Positions 1-7,555 of a stretch of DNA of 14,778 nucleotides are shown piece by piece (within the stretch, counting starts at the first letter, position 1; each line of letters starts with the position of its first letter). The position numbers and the translations under genes are program-made. The DNA lies in NCBI GenBank assembly GCA_937910835.1, contig CALEMG010000552.1, positions 1 to 14,778 on the forward strand. Direction: 5' to 3'. This DNA is from an uncultured Alphaproteobacteria bacterium (GTDB taxonomy: Bacteria; Pseudomonadota; Alphaproteobacteria; Sneathiellales; Sneathiellaceae). Under the pieces are notes generated by a model. The model searched no databases. It was not told the origin of the DNA and saw only the letters and a program-made list of their open reading frames with translations.

Positions 1-1
1 G

Positions 2-229
2 GTGGGTGCTGCGCTACCCGTTGGAATGCGGCGTGTCGGTGTTTTGTTGTCACTTTTGGTACTTCCGCTATATATTCCGGTATTGAGTTTTGGGGTTGCT
101 GCCGTCGATGCTGCAATAGCCCAGCTTACCGTGGCCCCTCACCTTTTGCTGCTTGGCGGTGTGTCGCTGGGGGCGTTGGTTGTTGGACCGTTGGCGGCGG
201 CGGCAGGTTTGAGGCTGTCTCTGTCGTGA
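2..229 (+). CDS. ccmB: Heme exporter protein CcmB, C-terminal part (5' end outside the window)
   Basis: This is the last 75 or so residues of CcmB, the membrane subunit of the CcmAB ABC transporter. In System I cytochrome c maturation CcmAB drives release of heme-loaded CcmE from CcmC in the inner membrane. The visible part has the motif LPLYIPVLSFG followed by two very hydrophobic segments and ends in TGA, which matches the C-terminal end of the family. The frame is open to the window edge, so the GTG at position 2 is not the real start; most of the roughly 220-residue protein lies upstream. ccmC follows 26 bases later in the same direction. Identification rests on the PLYIPVL motif, hydrophobicity and context, and I am fairly sure of it. 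Confidence 0.85.
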   Translation: MGAALPVGMRRVGVLLSLLVLPLYIPVLSFGVAAVDAAIAQLTVAPHLLLLGGVSLGALVVGPLAAAAGLRLSLS

Positions 230-255
230 GGAACATTTAGGAACTGATTGAAGCC

Positions 256-990
256 ATGGCCATTGATTTACATAAATATGCCAACCCAAAACGGTTTCTG
301 GCGATCACAGCGGCGATCTATCCATGGAGCGTCTGGCTCACCGTTGTTTTGCTGCTGGGAGGTATATATCTGAGCCTGTTCGTCGCGCCGCCTGATTACC
401 AGCAGGGCGATACGGTACGGATCATGTTTGTCCATGTTCCGGCCGCCTGGATGGCGCTGATGATTTACACCATGATGGCAGTCAGTTCGGCGGTCGGTCT
501 GATCTGGAAACATCCAGTTGCCGATCTTACAGCGAAGGCCGCCGCGCCTATTGGCGCCTGCTTTACCTTTCTCGCGCTGGTGACTGGATCGCTATGGGGT
601 CAGCCCATGTGGGGAACCTTCTGGGTCTGGGATGCACGGCTGACAAGCATGTTGATTCTTTTGTTCTTGTATCTTGGTTATATGGCAATCTGGGAGAGTT
701 TTGACGATCCAACGAAGGCCGCCAAGGCAGCGGCGATTCTGGCACTGGTCGGGGTTGTTAATATCCCAATCATCCGCTTCTCGGTCGATTGGTGGAATAC
801 CTTGCATCAACCGGCAAGCGTCGCGACGATGGACGGCCCGAAAATTCACAGCACCATCCTTATTCCTCTGCTGGTCATGGGGCTTGCTTATACGGCCTTT
901 TTCATCATGGTACTGATCATACGGGTGAAGGCGGAAATCCTGAAACGGCGTCTTCACGTCCTGCAGATTGCGGAGTTAAGGGAAAGCTAG
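256..990 (+). CDS. ccmC: Heme exporter protein CcmC
   Basis: CcmC is an inner-membrane heme-handling protein that presents heme to the chaperone CcmE during cytochrome c maturation. The 244-residue product has about six hydrophobic segments and the tryptophan-rich heme-handling signature WGQPMWGTFWVWDARLT at residues 114-130. The two periplasmic histidines expected as heme ligands are present at H60 (in FVHVPAAW) and H184 (in NTLHQP). Length and motif order fit the family. The ATG at 256 is supported by the family N-terminus, although the upstream Shine-Dalgarno sequence is weak. It lies 26 bases after ccmB. The gene ends in an ordinary TAG, after which 117 bases separate it from ccmD. Confidence 0.95.
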   Translation: MAIDLHKYANPKRFLAITAAIYPWSVWLTVVLLLGGIYLSLFVAPPDYQQGDTVRIMFVHVPAAWMALMIYTMMAVSSAVGLIWKHPVADLTAKAAAPIGACFTFLALVTGSLWGQPMWGTFWVWDARLTSMLILLFLYLGYMAIWESFDDPTKAAKAAAILALVGVVNIPIIRFSVDWWNTLHQPASVATMDGPKIHSTILIPLLVMGLAYTAFFIMVLIIRVKAEILKRRLHVLQIAELRES

Positions 991-1045
991 GGATGGTCGG
1001 GTTTCTCTCCTGATCGCGGCATTGTGACGCAGAATGGTCGTTCCG

Positions 1046-1075
1046 TTGTGTATTTTAGGCGGGAAGCAATTATAT
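1046..1075 (+). promoter_or_regulatory. Weak promoter-like pair in the ccmC-ccmD gap
   Basis: The 117-base gap between ccmC and ccmD is the only real break in the ccm cluster. It contains TTGTGT at 1046-1051 and TTATAT at 1070-1075, 18 bases apart, in an AT-richer patch about 30 bases before ccmD. This could be an internal sigma-70-type promoter for ccmDEFGHI. Matches to consensus are partial, so this is only a candidate. Confidence 0.25.
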
Positions 1076-1096
1076 TCGCCGCAAATAAAAGGCTTT

Positions 1097-1102
1097 AGAG
1101 GA
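1097..1102 (+). promoter_or_regulatory. Ribosome binding site that supports the TTG start of ccmD
   Basis: AGAGGA lies 5 bases before the TTG at 1108. The only other nearby start, the ATG at 1135, has no comparable site and would remove the conserved N-terminal residues ahead of the MGGYG motif, so the TTG is preferred. Confidence 0.55.
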
Positions 1103-1107
1103 TCATA

Positions 1108-1320
1108 TTGGATCAGGTAGCAACATTTTTTGATATGGGTGGGTACGGGCTATTTATTTGGCCGTGCTTCGCAATTTCCGCTCTTGTGCTGCTGGTGCTG
1201 TATTTTTCTAGTCGCCAGCGCCTGAAAATCGTCGAGCAGGAGCTTGCTTTGATTGAAGGTCGCCGACAAAAGCGGAATGGGCGGAAAGTATCTGCGCCCG
1301 CTGGAGAGAGCCTGTCATGA
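1108..1320 (+). CDS. ccmD: Heme exporter protein CcmD
   Basis: CcmD is a small single-span membrane protein that stabilises the CcmABC-CcmE complex and is needed for release of holo-CcmE. The 70-residue product has the family pattern: a short N-terminus with MGGYGLFIWPCF, one transmembrane helix (roughly residues 14-32), then a basic, charged cytoplasmic tail. A TTG start is chosen because AGAGGA precedes it by 5 bases and the resulting N-terminus (MDQVATFFDMGGYG) resembles relatives. The stop TGA overlaps the ATG of ccmE by two bases, so the two are probably translationally coupled. The tail is somewhat long for the family. Confidence 0.85.
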   Translation: MDQVATFFDMGGYGLFIWPCFAISALVLLVLYFSSRQRLKIVEQELALIEGRRQKRNGRKVSAPAGESLS

Positions 1321-1757
1321 CCCGAAAGAAACGGCGGCTATATTTTGTCCTTGCGGGGATGTGTGTTCTCGGCATTGCTGCCGCACTCGTCCTGACATCA
1401 TTTGAAGACAGCCTTGTATTTTTCCGAAGCCCCTCCGATCTTGTCGAGAAACCTATCGAACCCGGCCGGAACTTCCGCCTTGGCGGTTTGGTGGAGGAGG
1501 GTAGCGTCGAGAAAAACGGAGTCATAACGCGCTTTAGTGTAACGGACCTGAATGAAGCTGTGCCGGTTACTTTTGAAGGCTTGCTTCCGGATTTGTTCCG
1601 TGAGGGGCAGGGCGTTGTTACTGAAGGTTATTTCAACAAGGATGGTGTGTTTGTCGCGACCAATGTTCTTGCCAAGCATGACGAGAACTACATGCCGCCG
1701 GAGGTGGCGGATGCGCTTAAGAAAGCCGGGCAGTGGAAGCCGGAGGATGGCGGCTGA
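1317..1757 (+). CDS. ccmE: Cytochrome c-type biogenesis heme chaperone CcmE
   Basis: CcmE is the periplasmic heme chaperone that binds heme covalently through a histidine and passes it to the CcmFHI ligation complex. The 146-residue product has a basic N-terminus (MTRKKRR), one membrane anchor at about residues 8-28, a beta-rich OB-fold domain, and the diagnostic HDENYMP motif. H121 is the expected covalent heme-binding residue, with Y125 in the HxxxY spacing, so this is the classical histidine type and not the cysteine variant. The start overlaps the ccmD stop (ATGA), and the stop TGA shares one base with the ATG of ccmF. All key residues are present. Confidence 0.96.
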   Translation: MTRKKRRLYFVLAGMCVLGIAAALVLTSFEDSLVFFRSPSDLVEKPIEPGRNFRLGGLVEEGSVEKNGVITRFSVTDLNEAVPVTFEGLLPDLFREGQGVVTEGYFNKDGVFVATNVLAKHDENYMPPEVADALKKAGQWKPEDGG

Positions 1758-3754
1758 TGGTTGCGGAAATTGGTCAGTTTGTTCTTATATTGGCGCTGAT
1801 AACCGCTATATTTCAGGGTGTTTTTCCGCTCTTCGGCGCGGCGCGGAGCAGCCAGCCCATGATGCGTTTCGCGAACAACGCCGCGTTCGTTCAGTTCTTG
1901 GCCATTACCGGGGCCTTTATTTGCCTGACGATCGGTTACGTTACCAGCGACTTTTCAATTTTAAATGTGACGAACAATTCTCATTCCCTGAAACCCATGC
2001 TTTACAAGATAAGTGGTGTCTGGGGAAACCATGAGGGTTCGCTCCTGCTTTGGAGTTGGATTTTGGCTCTTTTTGGTCTCGCCGTTGCCGTCTTCGGTCG
2101 TAACCTGCCCGACAGTCTGAAAGCGAGAGTCCTCGCTGTTCAGGGGATGATCGGCGTAGGTTTTTTAATGTTTATCCTGTTTACCTCGAACCCGTTTGAG
2201 CGGATCGACCCTGCACCGCTTGACGGGAGTGGACTTAATCCACTGCTACAGGATCCCGGTCTCGCCTTCCATCCGCCGTTTCTCTATCTCGGATATGTGG
2301 GCCTTTCGGTTACCTTCTCGTTCGCCATTGCGGCGCTGATTGAAGGGAGGGTCGATCCCGCCTGGGCAAGATGGGTGCGGCCATGGACGTTGGCCGCATG
2401 GGGGTTTTTGACGATCGGAATAGCACTGGGATCATGGTGGGCGTATTACGAGCTCGGCTGGGGCGGCTGGTGGTTCTGGGATCCGGTCGAGAACGCGGCG
2501 TTTATGCCCTGGTTGGCGGCCACGGCTCTTCTGCATTCTGCCATTGTTGTAGAAAAGCGTGATGCTCTCAAAAATTGGACGATACTGCTTGCAATTGTTG
2601 CATTTAGTTTAAGTCTTCTCGGCACCTTTCTCGTTCGGTCCGGCGTGCTGAATTCGGTGCATGCCTTTGCGTCCGATCCGGCGCGCGGCGTTTTTATCCT
2701 GATATTCCTGATATTTGTGATCGGTGGATCGCTGCTACTTTACGGAATTCGGGCGCCGATGATGAAGGGCGGAGGCCTCTTCGCCCCGATCAGTCGGGAA
2801 GGCGCACTGGTTCTCAACAATTTACTGCTCTCCACTGCGACGGCAACGATACTGCTGGGGACGCTATACCCGATTTTTCTGGACGCCTTCACTGGCGCCA
2901 AGGTTTCCGTAGGGCCGCCTTATTTTGAGGCCACTTTCCTTCCCCTTGCTATTCCGCTCGTTATCGCCATGGCCGTCGGGCCTTTCCTTGCCTGGAAGCG
3001 GGGCGACCTTGCTGGGGTGATCTCGCGTCTTACATTTGCGCTTCTTCTTTCGTTTCTGCTTGTCGGATTTATCTGGTGGCAGCAGACGGCGACGCCAGTT
3101 ATGTCACTTGTCGGTCTGGGACTTTTTGCCTGGCTTTTAGTTGGATCGCTGCTTGAATGGTCGGAGCGAGTAAAGCTCTTTCGAGGACCTTTGTTGAGTA
3201 GCTGGCGGCGCACGAAACAACTTCCCAGAAGTGCGCATGGCATGACCGTCGCGCATATCGGTGTTGCTTTGGTTATTCTGGGAATCACCGCGTCGGAAAC
3301 TTGGCAGACCGAGCATCTCGGCGTTATGCGACCGGGCGAAACAGTCTCTGTCGGTGGATATGATTTCCGCTTTGACGGCGCGGAGACTGTTGCCGGTCCT
3401 AACTATGAGGCTGTCCGTGGCACCTTCCTCGCCTCGACCAATGGCGGCAAGGGCGTCTATCTTTTTCCAGAGCAGCGGCAATATTCCACGCCCCCTATGG
3501 AAACGACCGAAGCTGCTATCCGCCCCATGCTGAGTGCGGACTTATATACGGTAATTGGCGAGACCGATGGCACGGGCGGCTATGCTGTGCGCATATATCA
3601 CAAGCCTTTTATTTCCTGGATCTGGATTGGATCATTCGTCATGTTTCTTGGTGGTGCGCTGAGCTTGAGCGATCGACGGTTGCGCTTGGGGGCACCACGC
3701 CGTGCTCGCCGTCAGAAAGCGGCTACTCCCGATTTGTCAGGCGCGAAAGGATAG
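1757..3754 (+). CDS. ccmF: Heme lyase subunit CcmF
   Basis: CcmF is the large polytopic membrane subunit of the cytochrome c heme lyase, taking heme from holo-CcmE and joining it to apocytochrome with CcmH and CcmI. The 665-residue product has many transmembrane segments, the heme-handling WWD signature with GWGGWWFWDPVENA at residues 234-247, and conserved histidines in WGNHEGS (H92) and FHPPF (H172). A periplasmic domain lies near residues 515-610, before the final membrane helix. The reading frame is open further upstream, but the ATG at 1757 is chosen: it has GGAGGA 9 bases before it (1742-1747), gives the family N-terminus, and overlaps the ccmE stop as TGATG. It ends in a normal TAG. 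Confidence 0.96.
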   Translation: MVAEIGQFVLILALITAIFQGVFPLFGAARSSQPMMRFANNAAFVQFLAITGAFICLTIGYVTSDFSILNVTNNSHSLKPMLYKISGVWGNHEGSLLLWSWILALFGLAVAVFGRNLPDSLKARVLAVQGMIGVGFLMFILFTSNPFERIDPAPLDGSGLNPLLQDPGLAFHPPFLYLGYVGLSVTFSFAIAALIEGRVDPAWARWVRPWTLAAWGFLTIGIALGSWWAYYELGWGGWWFWDPVENAAFMPWLAATALLHSAIVVEKRDALKNWTILLAIVAFSLSLLGTFLVRSGVLNSVHAFASDPARGVFILIFLIFVIGGSLLLYGIRAPMMKGGGLFAPISREGALVLNNLLLSTATATILLGTLYPIFLDAFTGAKVSVGPPYFEATFLPLAIPLVIAMAVGPFLAWKRGDLAGVISRLTFALLLSFLLVGFIWWQQTATPVMSLVGLGLFAWLLVGSLLEWSERVKLFRGPLLSSWRRTKQLPRSAHGMTVAHIGVALVILGITASETWQTEHLGVMRPGETVSVGGYDFRFDGAETVAGPNYEAVRGTFLASTNGGKGVYLFPEQRQYSTPPMETTEAAIRPMLSADLYTVIGETDGTGGYAVRIYHKPFISWIWIGSFVMFLGGALSLSDRRLRLGAPRRARRQKAATPDLSGAKG

Positions 3755-3755
3755 G

Positions 3756-4292
3756 ATGATGCGGTTGCGGTTTCTGATTCCCGTTGCGACCTTTGCCGGC
3801 ATTGCCGTTGTGATGTGGTATGCGCTTTTTATTCTGAATCTCACGGAAATCCCGACCGAGTTTGTCAGCAGGCCCGCGCCCGAGTTCTCGCTGGAGCCGG
3901 TTCCGGGCTATGGGCCGGGATTGGCGCAAGCCGACCTTGCAACGGGCAAGGTTGTCCTGCTTAACGTCTTTGCGTCATGGTGTGTCGCCTGCATGGCGGA
4001 GCATCCCATTTTCATGGAGCTGAAGGCGCAGGATACGGTTGATATTTATGGTCTCAACTACAAGGATACGCCAGACGCCGCGGCTCAATGGCTCACGCGT
4101 CATGGCAATCCCTATCAACGAACCGGCATGGACCTGAAGGGCCGCGTCGGCATTGATTTTGGCGTATATGGCGTTCCGGAAACCTTCATTATCAGTTCGG
4201 ACGGTAAAATCCTCGATAAAATTATTGGGCCGGTCAGCAAGGATATGTTCGAAGCCCGTATCCGTCCGTTTCTGAACGGGGCGGGATCGTGA
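3756..4292 (+). CDS. ccmG: Thiol:disulfide interchange protein CcmG (DsbE)
   Basis: CcmG is a membrane-anchored periplasmic thioredoxin-like protein that keeps the CXXCH thiols of apocytochrome c (or CcmH) reduced. The product of about 178 residues has one N-terminal membrane anchor (about residues 6-27), a thioredoxin fold with the active site WCVAC (C76, C79) inside FASWCVACMAEHP, and the cis-proline loop GVPETF (P141). The frame is open further upstream, inside ccmF, but the true start is one of two tandem ATGs at 3756 and 3759, preceded by AAAGGA at 3746-3751; spacing of 7 favours the second ATG slightly. The gene starts one base after the ccmF stop, and its own stop overlaps the GTG start of ccmH. 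Confidence 0.94.
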   Translation: MMRLRFLIPVATFAGIAVVMWYALFILNLTEIPTEFVSRPAPEFSLEPVPGYGPGLAQADLATGKVVLLNVFASWCVACMAEHPIFMELKAQDTVDIYGLNYKDTPDAAAQWLTRHGNPYQRTGMDLKGRVGIDFGVYGVPETFIISSDGKILDKIIGPVSKDMFEARIRPFLNGAGS

Positions 4293-4786
4293 CATCATAT
4301 TTCCGCCCGCTGTTGCTGGCTACGCTCCTCGCGCCATTTATTGTTCTCTCCGCTGCTGCCGTCTTCATTGAGGAAAAACTTGATGACCCGGCGCAGGAGG
4401 CACGGGCGCGTGAAATCTCAGGGGAAATCCGCTGCCTGGTATGCCAGAACCAATCTATTCTCGACAGCAACGCCGACCTTGCGAAAGACCTTCGACAGAT
4501 CGTGAGAGAGCGAATTTCTTTCGGAGATACGGATGAGGAAGTACGCCGTTACCTGGTTGATCGCTATGGCGACTGGGTTCTGCTTAACCCGCCGTTCAAG
4601 ATGACCACCCTTTTTCTCTGGCTTGGCCCCGTGCTGATCTTCCTTCTTGGCGCCTTCGCGATGATTGTTTTCCTCCGAAATCGCAATCGGGTTGTTGAGG
4701 GGGAAGGCTCTAGCAAATTGTCCGCAGCGGAAGAGACGGAGATTGAGCAGTTGCTGAAATCGGATAAATCCGGAAAGAATTCATGA
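4289..4786 (+). CDS. ccmH: Cytochrome c-type biogenesis protein CcmH (CcmL/CycL type)
   Basis: CcmH is a membrane-anchored oxidoreductase that works with CcmF and CcmI, and with CcmG, in reducing or holding apocytochrome c cysteines. The 165-residue product has a signal-anchor at about residues 6-26, the short helical domain with the redox motif IRCLVCQNQS (C49, C52, equivalent to the family LRCxxCQ), the conserved YGDWVLLNPPF stretch, and a second membrane helix near residues 104-126. It matches the short CcmH of alphaproteobacteria, not the fused CcmH-CcmI of Escherichia coli. The GTG start overlaps the ccmG stop as GTGA; the stop overlaps the ccmI start as ATGA, so coupling is likely. Confidence 0.94.
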   Translation: MTSYFRPLLLATLLAPFIVLSAAAVFIEEKLDDPAQEARAREISGEIRCLVCQNQSILDSNADLAKDLRQIVRERISFGDTDEEVRRYLVDRYGDWVLLNPPFKMTTLFLWLGPVLIFLLGAFAMIVFLRNRNRVVEGEGSSKLSAAEETEIEQLLKSDKSGKNS

Positions 4787-6171
4787 TCTGGATTGTGTTT
4801 TCGATAATCCTGCTTGTGGTAGTGGCCGTGCTCGTCTGGCCATTTGTCCGGACGGGGCGGCAAACCCGCGCTCACGCGGATCAGGGGCTGGAAGTCTACA
4901 GACAGCAACTAGATGAACTTGGCTCCGATGTAGCGCGCGGCGTTATCGGCAAGGCCGAGGCCGAGGCGATGGAGACAGAAATCAAGCGGCGCATGCTTCG
5001 CATGGGACGGCAGAGCGTGAAATCCGCCCAGAAATCGGGGTCGAAGACCAGCTGGCAGATTGCCGTTATTCTCATTATTGCAGTTCCGGTAATTTCCATT
5101 GCGCTCTATGCAGATTTGGGCTCTCCGGACTCCCCCGCGCGACCATTGGCGGCACGTAATATCGAGGCAGAGAGAGCGGCACTTGAGACACAGGATGTTG
5201 CTTCCCTGATCCAACGGCGTGGCGATGCGCTGAAGGCACAGCCGGATAATTTGGATGGCTGGGTCCTGCTGGCACGGACGTTAAGCCGTCTGGAGCGATA
5301 TGATGAGGCAGCGGAAACATATATGAAGGCAACCTTGCTTGCACCGAACTCAGCGGAACTCTTTATTGGCGCGGGTGAAAATTACTATTTCGCGGCGGAA
5401 GGAGCGATTACGCCGGCGGCGGAAAAAGCGTTTGAGCAGGCAGGTGCGATTGATCCTGATAACCCGGGCGCCCGCTATTATCTGGCGCTTCGTGATGCAC
5501 AAGGGGGAGATCGATCCGGCGCGCTTCAAAAATGGATCGCACTCTATGAGGAAAGCCCGGCGGCTGCTCCCTTCATGCCGGTTCTCGCGCGCCGTATCGA
5601 ACAGACGGCAGAAGAGACTGGCACCGATATTGGCGATCTTTTTGACCGGAAGATGGCTTCCGCTGAAACGACTGGGCCGAGTTCCGATGACATTGCCGCC
5701 GCCGCGAATATGTCAGCGGAAGAACGGCAGGAAATGATCACTTCGATGGTGGCGGGCTTAGCCGCACGCATGGAGGAAGCCCCGGAATATGAAGGTCTTA
5801 TGCGTCTTGGTCAGGCTTATGGTACATTGCAGAAATATGAAGAGTCTGCGGATGCCTACGCCCGAGCCCGTGCGCTGAAACCGGAAGACTTTGCAGCGCT
5901 TCAGGCGGAAGCACTCTCTCACGTTCAGGCGGCTGGCGATGCTGGTGTGCCGCCTGCTTCTGCCGTTGAACTCTACCGGTTAGTCCTTGATCGAAACCCG
6001 GACTATCCTCAGGCCCTCTGGTATCTTGGGGTTGCCGAAGCCGCGAGAGGGAATAATGCAGAGGCGATTAAACTCTGGACCCGGCTTCAGGTCGTGACGG
6101 AACCGGGAAGTGCCGTGAACGCAGCCGCGACGGAGGCGATAAAGAGCCTTTCCGGCGCGGACAAAAATTGA
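4783..6171 (+). CDS. ccmI: Cytochrome c biogenesis protein CcmI with TPR repeats
   Basis: CcmI is the apocytochrome c chaperone of the heme ligation complex: its membrane part associates with CcmFH and its periplasmic TPR domain binds the C-terminus of class I c-type apocytochromes. The 462-residue product starts with a membrane helix (residues 1-21), a cytoplasmic loop with the family pattern EVYRQQLDEL and MLRMGR, a second helix (about 91-110), then a long periplasmic region. TPR-like helices occur at about residues 145-240 (for example DGWVLLARTLSRLERYDEAAE) and again at about 340-450 (LMRLGQAYGTLQKYEESADAY; WYLGVAEAARGNNAEAIKLW). It overlaps ccmH by four bases and appears to close the ccm cluster. 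Confidence 0.92.
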   Translation: MIWIVFSIILLVVVAVLVWPFVRTGRQTRAHADQGLEVYRQQLDELGSDVARGVIGKAEAEAMETEIKRRMLRMGRQSVKSAQKSGSKTSWQIAVILIIAVPVISIALYADLGSPDSPARPLAARNIEAERAALETQDVASLIQRRGDALKAQPDNLDGWVLLARTLSRLERYDEAAETYMKATLLAPNSAELFIGAGENYYFAAEGAITPAAEKAFEQAGAIDPDNPGARYYLALRDAQGGDRSGALQKWIALYEESPAAAPFMPVLARRIEQTAEETGTDIGDLFDRKMASAETTGPSSDDIAAAANMSAEERQEMITSMVAGLAARMEEAPEYEGLMRLGQAYGTLQKYEESADAYARARALKPEDFAALQAEALSHVQAAGDAGVPPASAVELYRLVLDRNPDYPQALWYLGVAEAARGNNAEAIKLWTRLQVVTEPGSAVNAAATEAIKSLSGADKN

Positions 6172-6173
6172 TA

Positions 6174-6190
6174 CCGTTACGCTTTAACGG
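6174..6190 (+). other. Short perfect hairpin after ccmI, no T-tract
   Basis: CCGTTA (6174-6179) and TAACGG (6185-6190) form a perfect 6-bp stem with a 5-base loop directly after the ccmI stop. No run of T follows, so it is not a standard intrinsic terminator. It could protect the 3' end of the ccm mRNA or be chance. Confidence 0.3.
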
Positions 6191-6208
6191 ATGGAAAGAA
6201 ATTAGCCC

Positions 6209-6772
6209 GTGGCGTCCATAAATCCCGACGATTATGCATTTGAGCGCAAGATCCCCGCAGACGACAATATGGAACGTCATGTTTGTGCTGATTGCGGCTG
6301 GATACATTACGACAACCCAAAGGTAGTCGTGGGCTCCGTTGTTACATTTGAAGATAAGTTTTTGCTCTGTAAGCGGGCGATCAATCCGCGTAAAGGCTTC
6401 TGGACATTGCCCGCAGGATATCTTGAACAGAATGAAACGACTGCCGATGGGGCGATGCGCGAGGCGTTCGAAGAAGCAAACGCCAAAATCCGGATTCGCG
6501 ACCTTCTTGCGCTTTATAGCGTAACTCATATCAGTCAGGTTCAGGTTATGTATCGCGCGGTGCTTGATAAACCGGAATTTGCTGCAGGGCCGGAATCTTT
6601 GGAAGTTCGTCTTTTTGACTGGGAAGATATCCCTTGGAATGATCTTGCCTTTCCTACTGTCTATTGGGCCCTACATCAGTATCAAGAGATAAAAGATTCA
6701 GAATATTTTACGCCTTTCTCCAATGCGGACGGTGAGATGCTTGAAAAATCGTATGAGATTTTACGTCGCTAA
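6209..6772 (+). CDS. NUDIX hydrolase with single-CxxC N-terminal half zinc ribbon
   Basis: This is a NUDIX pyrophosphohydrolase, a metal-dependent enzyme cleaving nucleoside-diphosphate-X compounds; the substrate cannot be read from sequence, though ADP-ribose or NAD-like dinucleotides are common in related groups. The 187-residue product has CADCGWIHYDNPKVVVG near residues 26-42 (C26, C29), which is half of a zinc ribbon. The NUDIX box spans residues 70-92 as G70-x5-E76-x7-R84-E85-x2-E88-E89, with the catalytic glutamates present and Asn91 where the consensus has Gly. The GTG start at 6209 gives MASINPDDYAF, similar to relatives; GGAAAG precedes it by 10 bases. It lies 37 bases after ccmI and may be cotranscribed, but a role in cytochrome maturation is not implied. 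Confidence 0.88.
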   Translation: MASINPDDYAFERKIPADDNMERHVCADCGWIHYDNPKVVVGSVVTFEDKFLLCKRAINPRKGFWTLPAGYLEQNETTADGAMREAFEEANAKIRIRDLLALYSVTHISQVQVMYRAVLDKPEFAAGPESLEVRLFDWEDIPWNDLAFPTVYWALHQYQEIKDSEYFTPFSNADGEMLEKSYEILRR

Positions 6773-6783
6773 CAGGCTTAATT

Positions 6784-6788
6784 GAGGA
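6784..6788 (+). promoter_or_regulatory. Ribosome binding site fixing the start of the DUF4197 gene
   Basis: GAGGA lies 8 bases before the ATG at 6797. This spacing excludes the in-frame TTG at 6782, which overlaps the site's upstream edge, and the ATG gives a clean signal peptide. Confidence 0.6.
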
Positions 6789-6796
6789 TTTCTAAA

Positions 6797-7555
6797 ATGA
6801 ACAAAGCAATGGCAGTAGTCGCGATGGGTATCGCTTTTGCGCTCTCTGGCACGACAAATTTGCAGGCTGGCTTGCTCGACAAGCTGCAAATAACGATCTG
6901 CGACACGACATCATCCTCGTCAAGTGGATCAAGCAGCAGCGGGGCGAGTAATCTGTCCACCAGTCAGATCATAGAGGGGCTAAAAGAAGCGCTCAAAGTA
7001 GGCACGGAAACAGTGGTTGGTCAGATTGGTACGACGGATGGATATAATGGCGACCCGGCGATCCATATCCCGTTGCCTGAAAAAATGCAGCAGGCGCAGT
7101 CATTGTTGAAGAAGTTTGGCCTCTCGGGCATGGCGGATGAGTTGGAGGAACGGCTCAACAGAGGTGCGGAAGCCGCCGCCCCAAAGACCAAGGAAATTAT
7201 CTATAACGCGATTTCCGAAATGCCCCTTGAAGACGCACAAGGGATATATAGCGGCCCGGATGACGCTGCGACTCAGTATTTCCGGAAAGTTACCACGGCA
7301 GATTTGACAGAGACTGTCCGCCCGATTATCGAACAATCCTTGCAGGATGTTGGAGCGATTACGGCTTATGATAATCTTGTATCGCAATATAAAACCTACC
7401 CCCTTGTGCCGGATATCAAGTCTGACCTGACTGGCCATGCGACGGAACAGGCTCTGGAAGGTCTGTTTTATTATCTCGCGCAGGAAGAGGCGGCCATTCG
7501 CAATGATCCGGTCAAGCGGACAACGGAAATTCTGACCACGGTGTTTGGAATCTAG
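6797..7555 (+). CDS. Secreted DUF4197-family protein
   Basis: The function is unknown. The 252-residue product begins with a signal peptide (MNKAMAVVAMGIAFALSG, probable cleavage after LQA at about residue 24), so it is probably periplasmic. A serine-rich linker at residues 37-56 follows a lone cysteine at 35. The rest matches my memory of DUF4197: GLKEALKVGTETVVGQIG, HIPLPEKMQQAQSLLKKFG, and a C-terminal part ending EGLFYYLAQEEAAIRNDP and TTEILTTVFG. The cysteine is too far from the hydrophobic core to be a normal lipobox, so I do not call it a lipoprotein. It lies 24 bases after the NUDIX gene. Its TAG stop shares CTAG with the stop of the convergent gene on the other strand. Confidence 0.82.
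   Translation: MNKAMAVVAMGIAFALSGTTNLQAGLLDKLQITICDTTSSSSSGSSSSGASNLSTSQIIEGLKEALKVGTETVVGQIGTTDGYNGDPAIHIPLPEKMQQAQSLLKKFGLSGMADELEERLNRGAEAAAPKTKEIIYNAISEMPLEDAQGIYSGPDDAATQYFRKVTTADLTETVRPIIEQSLQDVGAITAYDNLVSQYKTYPLVPDIKSDLTGHATEQALEGLFYYLAQEEAAIRNDPVKRTTEILTTVFGI

Noticed and set aside
1058..1080. Possible hairpin GGCG/CGCC before ccmD
   Set aside because: Only four base pairs with a long loop and no T-tract; not distinguishable from chance.
991..1098. Frame stays open about 35 codons after the ccmC TAG, as if read through
   Set aside because: The extension has no recognisable sequence, CcmC already has its normal length, and open runs of this size are expected by chance.
1552..2034. 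Plus-strand frame of 160 codons across the ccmE-ccmF junction
   Set aside because: It is rich in Arg and Cys with no domain and overlaps two clear genes in another frame.
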